Shown: positions 1 to 6,243 of the stretch, one piece after another
Numbering within the stretch: the first letter of the stretch is position 1
How the letters are laid out: each line of letters starts with the position of its first letter
NCBI GenBank assembly: GCA_903879825.1
Contig: CAIRND010000413.1
Coordinates: 1 to 8,757 of the forward strand
Direction: 5' to 3'
Source of the DNA: an uncultured Geobacteraceae bacterium
GTDB taxonomy: Bacteria > Desulfobacterota > Desulfuromonadia > Geobacterales > Pseudopelobacteraceae
Length of the DNA: 8,757 nucleotides
Translations under genes and position numbers: made by a program
Notes under the pieces: model-generated
Seen by the model: the letters and a program-made list of their open reading frames with translations, nothing else
Database searches by the model: none
Told to the model about the DNA's origin: nothing

Positions 1-114
1 ATCAGCGGAAGTATGCTGAGGTTTAAAATCATTGGGGTAGGGGTTTATGCCCGCTTCCCACAGTGCGTCAACTTTTCGGCGCCTTTGAAGCAGGAGTTCA
101 CTAAGTTCTTCCAT
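1..114 (-). CDS. lysS: Lysyl-tRNA synthetase, N-terminal fragment (runs off left edge)
   Basis: Class II lysyl-tRNA synthetase charges tRNA-Lys with lysine in the cytoplasm. Only the first 38 codons are present; the frame is open to base 1. The translation begins MEELSELLLQRRRKVDALWE and continues with AGINPYPNDF and a PQHTSAD segment. The pattern of an R/K-rich helix followed by G-(I/V)-(N/D)-PYPN-(D/E)-F and then a HTS/HTA-type motif is the typical start of bacterial LysRS, leading into the OB-fold anticodon-binding domain. The ATG at 114 is chosen because family homology begins right there and an AAGGT Shine-Dalgarno-like sequence lies 12 nt upstream (127-131), a little far. A GTG in the same frame at 135 has no better ribosome site. 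A promoter at 168-196 serves the gene. The identification comes from recognising the family's N-terminus; the catalytic core is outside the window. Confidence 0.87.
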   Translation of the reverse strand, partial: MEELSELLLQRRRKVDALWEAGINPYPNDFKPQHTSAD

Positions 115-167
115 GGTGGTGGTTCTACCTTTCACTACAAAAATGGTTCCGGGAAGTCAAGCGGGTA

Positions 168-196
168 AAAATATCGTCAACGTCCCGGTACGTCAA
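168..196 (-). promoter_or_regulatory. Sigma-70 promoter of lysS
   Basis: On the minus strand, TTGACG (191-196) and TATTTT (168-173) are separated by exactly 17 nt. Transcription would begin near 161, giving a leader of about 47 nt before the lysS ATG. The promoter lies just downstream of a probable terminator for the NHL gene, so lysS is likely its own unit. A second TTGACG at 175-180 has no matching -10. Confidence 0.6.
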
Positions 197-198
197 GG

Positions 199-234
199 AA
201 AAAAGGGCTCTCTACATGTTCCAGGTAGTAACCC
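199..234 (-). terminator. Probable intrinsic terminator after the NHL lipoprotein gene
   Basis: Read on the minus strand, GGG (232-234) pairs with CCC (205-207), and an inner CTAC/GTAG pairs around a nine-base loop. The stem has a mismatch and a bulge, and six T follow (199-204). It lies about 30 bp past the stop of the NHL gene and directly before the lysS promoter, which is where a terminator is expected. The stem is imperfect, hence the moderate score. Confidence 0.4.
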
Positions 235-265
235 TGCTTAATAAGGTTTCAAGCTCTTCGCATAC

Positions 266-1195
266 TCAATGAATTCTGAGGATGCTATTGCTGTAAGTAT
301 AGGTGTTGTCTGTATGCAAAAGAGAAGTATCCGCTACGAAGAGACTGTTTCCGTCAGTAGTAATTCCCATGGGGGTATGCAAGTCAAGCGGCGTCCCATT
401 TTGACCCAATAGCGTTGAAACAAAACCTGAAGTGATGACAATCTTGCGTATAGTGTTTAGGTAGGAGTCTGTAACATACAGATTTAAGCCATCAGTGGTT
501 ATGCCGTTAGGCTGATTGAAGCGTGCTACACCATCTTTTGAGTCAGTAGAGCCCGCATCAGCACTCAGCGCCCCAGGTACGCCAGCCAGTGTCTTGACTT
601 CGGACGATTTAATGTCAATCGTACGAATGGTGTGATTCATGAAGTCGGTCAAGTAGAGGGTTTTACCGTCAGTAGTGATGCGGGTCGGTTGGTAAAAACG
701 TGCCGCAGAACCAAGAATGTTGTCTGCTGAGCCGATCACTCCAGATGCACCAGCAAGTGTGAAAACAGCTTTGGTGTCAATATCGATCCGGCGTACGGTG
801 TGGTTGCCAGAGTCAGCTACGAAAACATTCTTGCCGTCAGTTGTGATGCCGGTAGGGTGAGAAAAGCGCACTTCTGTCTGAATGAGCGAGTCAATGGAGC
901 CGAACGAACCGTCAATGCTGCCGATCGTTGTGACTGATTTCTCTTTAATATTGATTATGCGGACGGAGTTGTTGTAGGAATCGGCAACGTAGAGATTGGT
1001 TCCATCGGTGGTAATATCTGAAGGGTGATAGAAGGTGGCTGCTGTTCCGGTTGCATCAGCATGTCCCCATGATCCGCTCGCACTCCCCGCAAACAGTGTG
1101 ACAGCACCGTCTTTATCAATCTTGCGAATAACATTATTTGTGAAATCTGCCACATAAAAATCTATCCCATCTGGGGTGGTTATGCCGGTAGGCCT
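266..1195 (-). repeat. Six tandem NHL repeat units inside the lipoprotein gene
   Basis: Units begin, in minus-strand reading order, at 1195, 1027, 859, 691, 514 and 376. The first four starts are exactly 168 bp apart, then 177 and 138 bp. The motif is conserved mainly in the protein; at the DNA level the GGxATHACxACxGATGG-like core is recognisable but diverged, so this is an old expansion rather than a fresh tandem duplication. Confidence 0.75.
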
Positions 1196-1477
1196 GTTAA
1201 AACTGGCAGCGGCGCCACTGCCATCTATTATCAATGCCGGGATTCCGCCATTTCCGGCAACAATTGAGACAGAGTAGTTTGAAAACTTGGTGCTGGTGGA
1301 AATAGCTCCCCACTGGACAGCACCGGCTCTAAGTGTGCCAGGAAGGGAAGAGTAAGATGCAAATTTTGTCGTCAATGTATTGTCAACTTTCGGTGTCGTA
1401 GTTGATGATCCACCACCGCAGGCGGCAATACACGTAACAAAAAAAGCTAAGAAAATATAGTGAACAAATTTCTGCAT
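266..1477 (-). CDS. NHL-repeat six-bladed beta-propeller lipoprotein, function unknown
   Basis: The predicted protein is 403 aa and probably anchored in the envelope by lipid. It begins MQKFVHYIFLAFFVTCIAAC, a short basic start, a hydrophobic stretch and a lipobox ending at Cys20, followed by a GGGSSTTTP linker. Six NHL-type repeats follow, each built on P-x-G-I-T-T-D-G, then (L/F)-Y-V-(A/T)-D-S, then N-x-(T/S)-(I/V)-R. They start at residues 95, 151, 207, 263, 322 and 368. Residues 70-75 (VSIVAG) resemble the outer strand of the later units and could close the ring. The last unit carries an extra Ser/Thr/Tyr-rich stretch near residue 385. NHL propellers usually bind ligands or proteins; no catalytic residues are evident, so I assign no function. 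An in-frame ATG at 1489 is possible, but GGAGAA is spaced well only for the ATG at 1477. The gene follows the RNase E/G gene by a short gap and probably shares its transcript. Confidence 0.85.
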   Translation of the reverse strand: MQKFVHYIFLAFFVTCIAACGGGSSTTTPKVDNTLTTKFASYSSLPGTLRAGAVQWGAISTSTKFSNYSVSIVAGNGGIPALIIDGSGAAASFNRPTGITTPDGIDFYVADFTNNVIRKIDKDGAVTLFAGSASGSWGHADATGTAATFYHPSDITTDGTNLYVADSYNNSVRIINIKEKSVTTIGSIDGSFGSIDSLIQTEVRFSHPTGITTDGKNVFVADSGNHTVRRIDIDTKAVFTLAGASGVIGSADNILGSAARFYQPTRITTDGKTLYLTDFMNHTIRTIDIKSSEVKTLAGVPGALSADAGSTDSKDGVARFNQPNGITTDGLNLYVTDSYLNTIRKIVITSGFVSTLLGQNGTPLDLHTPMGITTDGNSLFVADTSLLHTDNTYTYSNSILRIH

Positions 1478-1481
1478 GTAT

Positions 1482-1487
1482 TTCTCC
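1482..1487 (-). promoter_or_regulatory. Ribosome binding site deciding the NHL lipoprotein start
   Basis: GGAGAA on the minus strand leaves six to eight nt (counted from GGAG, six) before the ATG at 1477. The earlier in-frame ATG at 1489 overlaps this site and has no purine-rich element upstream of it. This favours the shorter protein, which also has a compact lipoprotein signal peptide. Confidence 0.6.
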
Positions 1488-1515
1488 ATGTGACACAGAA
1501 GGTTATAGATTTTGC

Positions 1516-3792
1516 TTACTGAACTTCCTCAACCTTCTTCTTGCGTCGTGGTTTTGGAGCCGGCTTGGACGGTGCTGCTTCCACTATTGGTTGTGCAGTT
1601 TCCGGTTCAGGCGTAACAACAACAACGGCTGTTGGCTTTTTAGGTGCGGCACGCCGACGTGGTTTGGCCGCAACCGGTACCGGTGCTTCCTCGACAGGCT
1701 CTCTAACAGCTGGTGTTTCAATAACCGGTACTTCAACAGCCGGTACTTCAACAGCGGTAGCTGGTTTTTTCTTGCGTGGTGGTCGGGCCCGTTTCGGCTT
1801 GACTGCGGCTTCGACTACCTCTGGTTGTGTTGTCACGGGGATAGCTTCCTCCATCACAGCAGACTCTACTGTTGTTGCGTCTGCTGCTTCTTCTGCCGGG
1901 GCATCCAGAGCCTTATGAGCTTTACTGCGACTCCGTCGCCGCTTCCGTTTTTTAGGCTTGGCCGCCTGATCCGCAGCGTCGTCACCAACTTCCGGCACAG
2001 CAACTTCTTCAGATTCAAGCACTACATCAGCGCCTTCTACCTGGGGTGTCTCATCATGTTCGCCTTCTGCGTCGACCACGTCTGCTGCTGTCGCTTCAAG
2101 GCTTATATCACCAACGGCTTTCTTCTTCTTTTTACGCCGTTTCCGTTTTTTTACTCCCTCAACCGGAGCGGCAGATTCTTCCTTGTGCTCTTCATCAGCA
2201 ACTATCTGCGGAACAGGAGTGCTTGGTATCACCGGCTTATGTGCTTCTTCGGCTTCTGCCTCACTCTTAATGACATCTTCAAGGTTCGGCTTCTCACGTT
2301 TCACCGTATCAAGTTCCAGTTGGTTGAGCAGGAATGATGTTTTGCCCTTGACGGTTACTTCGATTTCGTAATCGTTCTCGATCTGGGTCAATTCACGTTT
2401 TTTACGGTTAAGCAGATAGTACGCCACTTCAAGCGGCAGGCCGCCGCGTACTTCGGCAATGGTACCTTTGGCCGCTGCAGCGTGAACCTTGCGCAGAAAA
2501 GATACTGCCATCGCTTCGACTGATTTGACTTTGCCGCGCCCTTCACAGTGAGGACATTCAAGATGGATTGCGTCGTTCAGTGTTTTGGCGATCCGTTGGC
2601 GCGACATCTCCATAATACCAAACTCGGAAATGCGTCCCAGATTGACTCGGGCCTTATCCATCTTGAGAGCTTGTTTAAGGGTCTTCTCTACATCATGATT
2701 ATGCTTGTTTTCACGCATATCAATGAAGTCGATGACAATCAGCCCCCCAAGGTCGCGCAGGCGTAACTGCCGGGCAACCTCTTCTGCCGCCTCCATGTTC
2801 GTTTTGTAGGCGGTGTCTTCAATGCCACGCTCACCGCTCGATTTGCCCGAGTTGACATCAATTGAGACCAGCGCTTCAGTTGGTTCGATAATCAATGACC
2901 CGCCGGAGGGGAGCGCGACACGCTTTTCATAAATCTGATCTATCTGCTCTTCAAGTTGAAAACGGGAGAAAATGGGACGTTTTTCCTTGTGCAGCTTAAC
3001 GCGCTTTTCACAGGCAGGCATGGTGTCGCGGAAAAAATCCTTCGCTTCACGGTAGGCATCCTTGCTGTCTACCAGCACTTCGTCAATATCATCTGAAAAG
3101 TAGTCACGGATAGTGCGGATGATCAGACCACTGTCACGATATATTTCTCCTGCGCCCTTTATTTCAGAAGCTTTACGTTTGATCGAGTCATACAGATCAG
3201 TCAGATTCGTGAAGTCTTTTTGCAGCTCCTCAGGAGAACGCCCCACCGCTTCAGTACGGATGATATACCCCATCCCTTCTGGTATACTCATGGCTGCCAC
3301 GATCTCTTTTAACTTCTTACGGGTTCCTTCCTGCTCAACCTTGCGGGAGATGCCGGTTGAATCACTGCCCGGCATTATGACCATGTAACGTCCCGGAAGG
3401 GAAAGATAGCTGGTAAGTGCCGAACCTTTGTTGTCGCGCTCGTCCTTCTCGATCTGTACCACAAGTTCCTGGCCGCGACGTAATACTTCCTGGATGCGGG
3501 GTCGGCGTTTGCGCTGCTCTTCCGGAATATCCTCGCGCCATTCCCAAAAATCAGGATGAAGTTCGCCAATCTGGAGAAAGCCGGGTTTAGCACGGCCAAT
3601 ATCAACGAAGGCAGCTTGCAGTCCCGGTTCAACGCGAAGAACGACACCCTTGTAAATATTGCCTTTGATCTGTTCTTTGCCGCTGATTTCTATATTCAGC
3701 TCCATCAGACGACCGTCGTGAACAATGGCGACGCGAGTCTCTTCGGGATGCATGACATTAATCAGCATTTTCTTGCTAACGGTAGTACTCAT
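1516..3792 (-). CDS. Ribonuclease E/G family endoribonuclease with long charged C-terminal tail
   Basis: The 758-aa protein is a single-strand endoribonuclease for mRNA decay and rRNA/tRNA maturation. The start (MLINVMHPEETRVAIV at residues 9-24) is family-typical, and the S1 RNA-binding domain spans about 37-125. The DNase I-like catalytic region contains SIDVNSGK with Asp312 and VIDFIDM with Asp355, matching the two Mg2+-binding aspartates of E. coli RNase E (Asp303, Asp346). CPHC (413-416) is the Zn-link motif for dimer/tetramer assembly. The conserved core ends near 500. The remaining ~260 residues are low in complexity: five Lys/Arg clusters (about 548-558, 613-624, 665-676, 710-719, 745-754) alternate with Glu/Ala/Val/Pro-rich stretches. 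Such tails commonly bind RNA or scaffold a degradosome; that role here is inference. E versus G cannot be settled: the tail is E-like in layout but the protein is shorter than E. coli RNase E. The start has GAGG about 10 nt upstream. Confidence 0.93.
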   Translation of the reverse strand: MSTTVSKKMLINVMHPEETRVAIVHDGRLMELNIEISGKEQIKGNIYKGVVLRVEPGLQAAFVDIGRAKPGFLQIGELHPDFWEWREDIPEEQRKRRPRIQEVLRRGQELVVQIEKDERDNKGSALTSYLSLPGRYMVIMPGSDSTGISRKVEQEGTRKKLKEIVAAMSIPEGMGYIIRTEAVGRSPEELQKDFTNLTDLYDSIKRKASEIKGAGEIYRDSGLIIRTIRDYFSDDIDEVLVDSKDAYREAKDFFRDTMPACEKRVKLHKEKRPIFSRFQLEEQIDQIYEKRVALPSGGSLIIEPTEALVSIDVNSGKSSGERGIEDTAYKTNMEAAEEVARQLRLRDLGGLIVIDFIDMRENKHNHDVEKTLKQALKMDKARVNLGRISEFGIMEMSRQRIAKTLNDAIHLECPHCEGRGKVKSVEAMAVSFLRKVHAAAAKGTIAEVRGGLPLEVAYYLLNRKKRELTQIENDYEIEVTVKGKTSFLLNQLELDTVKREKPNLEDVIKSEAEAEEAHKPVIPSTPVPQIVADEEHKEESAAPVEGVKKRKRRKKKKKAVGDISLEATAADVVDAEGEHDETPQVEGADVVLESEEVAVPEVGDDAADQAAKPKKRKRRRSRSKAHKALDAPAEEAADATTVESAVMEEAIPVTTQPEVVEAAVKPKRARPPRKKKPATAVEVPAVEVPVIETPAVREPVEEAPVPVAAKPRRRAAPKKPTAVVVVTPEPETAQPIVEAAPSKPAPKPRRKKKVEEVQ

Positions 3793-3851
3793 TTATAGAT
3801 AACCTCACAAATATCAGGTGCTTATTTATTGTCTGGATATAAAACTGGCGA

Positions 3852-3879
3852 ATTATATCCCTTTTGACGCTGAAAGCAA
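3852..3879 (-). promoter_or_regulatory. Sigma-70 promoter of the RNase E/G gene
   Basis: A perfect TATAAT (3852-3857, minus strand) lies 16 nt after a weaker TTGCTT (3874-3879). Transcription would begin near 3845, giving a leader of about 53 nt. That is far shorter than the long autoregulatory leader of E. coli rne. The -35 begins one base after the T-tract of the hppA terminator. Confidence 0.55.
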
Positions 3880-3880
3880 A

Positions 3881-3915
3881 TAAAAAGGCGGTACAGGGCA
3901 AATCCCCGTACCGCC
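3881..3915 (-). terminator. Intrinsic terminator of hppA
   Basis: On the minus strand, GGCGGTACGGGG (3904-3915) pairs with CCCTGTACCGCC (3887-3898) over 12 bp with a single G-U pair around a five-base loop. TTTTTA follows. It starts 27 bp past the hppA stop codon and is a textbook rho-independent terminator separating hppA from the RNase gene. Confidence 0.88.
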
Positions 3916-3941
3916 GTGCTTGAGCGATATTATCTGTGAAA

Positions 3942-6011
3942 CTACATCATTTTAGCGAGAAGAGGTACGATCAGCAGCGAAACAATGTTGATGATCTTGA
4001 TCATCGGGTTGATCGCCGGGCCGGCAGTATCCTTGTAGGGATCGCCAACGGTGTCGCCGGTGACAGCAGCCTTGTGGGCTTCGCCACCCTTGCCGCCGTG
4101 GTGGCCATCTTCGATGTATTTTTTGGCATTATCCCAGGCACCGCCGCCGGTGGTCATGGAGATAGCAACAAAAATACCGGTAACGATAGTACCGACGATT
4201 ACGCCGCCAAGAGCCTTAGGTCCGAGGGTGAAGCCGACAACAACCGGAGCGAGAATCGGGATCAGGCCGGGGATAACCATTTCTTTCAGAGCGGTTTTTG
4301 TAACGATGTCAACACAGGCGGCATAATCCGGTTTGCCGGTGCCTTCCATGATGCCTTTGATTTCGCGGAACTGACGACGTACTTCAACAACAACAGCACC
4401 GCCTGCTTTACCGACCGCTTCCATACATTGCGCGGCAAAGTAATAAGGAAGCATGCCGCCGATGAAGAGGCCAACGATGATGTAAGGGTCAGAAAGATCG
4501 AATTTGATGATTTCTTTTCCCGCAAGCTGCAGTGCGTGATTCAACTCGTCAACGTAGGAAGTGAACAGGATGACTGCGGCTAGACCGGCAGAACCAATTG
4601 CATATCCTTTTGTAACGGCCTTTGTTGTGTTTCCGACAGCATCAAGTGGATCGGTTACGGCACGAACAGAATCATCAAGTTCAGCCATCTCGGCGATACC
4701 ACCGGCGTTGTCTGTGATTGGACCATAGGCGTCCATAGCGACGACAATACCGGTGAGGGAGAGCATGGAAACTGCCGCAATGGCAATGCCGTAAACACCG
4801 GCACATTGGAAGGCGACGATGATGCCGGCAGCGATGACGATCACCGGTGCAGCGGTTGATTTCATAGAAACGCCGAGGCCTGCGATGACGTTTGTACCGT
4901 GACCGGTAGTGGAAGCCTGGGCAATGTGTTGTACTGGACCGTATTCAGTTGCGGTGTAGTACTCGGTAATCCAGAAGATAGCACCGGTAACAACCAGTCC
5001 AACGATAGCCGAAATGAAGATGTTGATGGCGCTGAAGGTTACGCCGGCGGAGTTTGTTAGTCCGGCCGGGAACATCTGAACCGTGACGAAGTAGAAAGCG
5101 ATACATGCGAGTACAGCTGAAGCGATTAACCCCTTGTACAGCGCTGGCATAATTTTCTGGCTGGCGCCAAGTTTAACAAAGTAGGTGCCGATGATGGAGG
5201 TAATAATCGAGATGCCACCCAGGATCAGCGGGTAGCTGACAGAGCTGGCATTGCCGGTAAACGTAATGGCGCCGAGCAACATGGCTGCAATCAGAGTTAC
5301 CGCGTAGGTTTCGAACAGGTCGGCTGCCATGCCGGCGCAGTCGCCGACGTTGTCACCAACATTGTCTGCAATAACTGCAGGGTTGCGTGGGTCATCTTCA
5401 GGGATGCCAACTTCGACTTTGCCGACAAGGTCAGCGCCGACGTCTGCGCCCTTAGTGAAAATGCCGCCACCAAGACGGGCAAAGATAGAGATCAAAGAGC
5501 CACCGAAGCCGAGGCCTACGAGCTGAGTAACTACGTCTTTAATTGGTGCTCCCGGCATGAGTTTAAGAAGAATCATGTAGTAACCGGCAACGCCGAGAAG
5601 GCCAAGACCAACGACCAGCATGCCAGTAATAGCGCCACCCTTGAAAGCGACGTTGAGTGCCTTGGTGATGCCGGATTTGGCGGCCTCAGTCGTACGCACG
5701 TTGGCACGAACTGAAACAAACATCCCGATAAAGCCGGTCAGGCCCGAGAATAGAGCGCCGACCAGAAAGCCGATGGCGGTTTTAGCGCCAAGAGTAGCAA
5801 ACAGAGCGATGAACATTACCACGCCTACTACGGCGATGATTGTGTACTGGCGTTTCATGTAGGCGCCAGCCCCTTCCTGAATTGCTGCGGCGATCTGTTT
5901 CATCCGGTCGTTGCCCTGTGGCAGACCCAAAATCCAACTCGCCGTAATCAGGCCGTAAGCAACGGCTGCGGCAGCACATGCGAGTGCAAAAACAATTGCA
6001 TACTGTTCCAT
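3942..6011 (-). CDS. hppA: Membrane-bound proton-translocating pyrophosphatase (K+-independent type)
   Basis: This integral membrane enzyme couples hydrolysis of cytoplasmic pyrophosphate to ion pumping. The predicted protein is 689 aa, normal for bacterial M-PPases, with many hydrophobic helices. Signatures in order are DVGADLVGKVE (190-200), the substrate/Mg2+ site EDDPRNPAVIADNVGDNVGD (205-224), DAYGPITDNAGG (427-438), GNTTKAVTKG (460-469) and, near the C-terminus, GGGAWDNAKKYIEDG (622-636) and GDTVGDPYKDTAGP (652-665). Lys464 and Thr467 sit where the K+-independent subfamily has Lys/Thr and the K+-dependent one has Ala/Gly. This predicts K+-independent H+ pumping; ion specificity is family inference. 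The start at 6011 (MEQYAIVFAL) is preferred because AGGGGG lies 10 nt upstream and the family begins here. An in-frame TTG at 6113 would add 34 non-family residues, but it is itself the promoter -35 box. The gene is monocistronic, with its own promoter and terminator. Confidence 0.96.
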   Translation of the reverse strand: MEQYAIVFALACAAAAVAYGLITASWILGLPQGNDRMKQIAAAIQEGAGAYMKRQYTIIAVVGVVMFIALFATLGAKTAIGFLVGALFSGLTGFIGMFVSVRANVRTTEAAKSGITKALNVAFKGGAITGMLVVGLGLLGVAGYYMILLKLMPGAPIKDVVTQLVGLGFGGSLISIFARLGGGIFTKGADVGADLVGKVEVGIPEDDPRNPAVIADNVGDNVGDCAGMAADLFETYAVTLIAAMLLGAITFTGNASSVSYPLILGGISIITSIIGTYFVKLGASQKIMPALYKGLIASAVLACIAFYFVTVQMFPAGLTNSAGVTFSAINIFISAIVGLVVTGAIFWITEYYTATEYGPVQHIAQASTTGHGTNVIAGLGVSMKSTAAPVIVIAAGIIVAFQCAGVYGIAIAAVSMLSLTGIVVAMDAYGPITDNAGGIAEMAELDDSVRAVTDPLDAVGNTTKAVTKGYAIGSAGLAAVILFTSYVDELNHALQLAGKEIIKFDLSDPYIIVGLFIGGMLPYYFAAQCMEAVGKAGGAVVVEVRRQFREIKGIMEGTGKPDYAACVDIVTKTALKEMVIPGLIPILAPVVVGFTLGPKALGGVIVGTIVTGIFVAISMTTGGGAWDNAKKYIEDGHHGGKGGEAHKAAVTGDTVGDPYKDTAGPAINPMIKIINIVSLLIVPLLAKMM

Positions 6012-6020
6012 TTTTTCATT

Positions 6021-6027
6021 TCCCCCT
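6021..6027 (-). promoter_or_regulatory. Ribosome binding site fixing the hppA start
   Basis: AGGGGGA on the minus strand lies 9-10 nt before the ATG at 6011. An out-of-frame ATG sits between this site and the real start (reading ATGAAAAAATGG) and would open only a short overlapping frame of about 24 codons. I do not regard that short frame as a gene. Confidence 0.65.
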
Positions 6028-6084
6028 GTTAAATATGAATAACCATTTGATGGTATTCTTGCTGTATAGTCCAAAAACGGTAGA

Positions 6085-6113
6085 TAATTAATGGAATGAC
6101 CCCTTTTTGTCAA
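6085..6113 (-). promoter_or_regulatory. Sigma-70 promoter of hppA
   Basis: A consensus TTGACA (6108-6113, minus strand) and TAATTA (6085-6090) are 17 nt apart. Transcription would start near 6078, leaving a leader of about 67 nt. The -35 lies within a small dyad in which an ACCCTT arm faces an AAGGGG arm. This could be an operator or chance. Confidence 0.65.
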
Positions 6114-6116
6114 GGG

Positions 6117-6161
6117 TAAATCCGGTTTATTCGTGATTATTGTTTCCCGTTAGCGGATTTA
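6117..6161. repeat. Inverted repeat in the hppA/lipoprotein divergent control region
   Basis: TAAATCCG (6117-6124) and CGGATTTA (6154-6161) are perfect 8-bp inverted copies separated by 29 bp. They lie between the two divergent promoters. The left copy continues as TAAATCCGGTTTA, itself a near-palindrome. A paired regulator site is possible; no regulator family is recognised. Confidence 0.35.
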
Positions 6162-6179
6162 AGGAGAAGTTGCAGAAAC

Positions 6180-6208
6180 TTGTCAACTGACGTAACTCAT
6201 GCTATATG
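6180..6208 (+). promoter_or_regulatory. Sigma-70 promoter of the YbgF-like lipoprotein gene
   Basis: TTGTCA (6180-6185) and TATATG (6203-6208) are separated by 17 nt. Transcription would begin near 6215, giving a leader of about 29 nt. It diverges from the hppA promoter, with about 66 bp between the two -35 boxes. Confidence 0.5.
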
Positions 6209-6243
6209 TGCGCCGTGTATATACTGATTCAGGGGGATATTTC

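Noticed and set aside
149..188. CCGGGA/TCCCGG inverted repeat around the lysS promoter
   Set aside because: Only six bases per arm with a long spacer; it could be an operator but is not distinguishable from chance.
1490..1540. Possible promoter for the NHL gene, TTGAGG with TATAAC
   Set aside because: The spacing is 19 nt and the -35 lies inside the RNase coding end; too weak to claim, and co-transcription explains the 26-bp gap.
1541..2337. Plus-strand open frames of up to 248 codons opposite the RNase tail
   Set aside because: They are antisense to the Lys/Arg- and Ala-rich tail; their translations are Phe/Arg/Cys/Ser-rich low-complexity products of codon bias, with no family features or ribosome site.
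3936..4583. Plus-strand 215-codon frame opposite the hppA C-terminus
   Set aside because: It is wholly antisense to conserved pyrophosphatase sequence, and its composition (Asn/Asp/Gly-rich) reflects the complementary strand.
6042..6055. Short ACCAT-TTG-ATGGT hairpin in the hppA leader
   Set aside because: A five-base stem is expected by chance and has no link to the start codon or a riboswitch fold.
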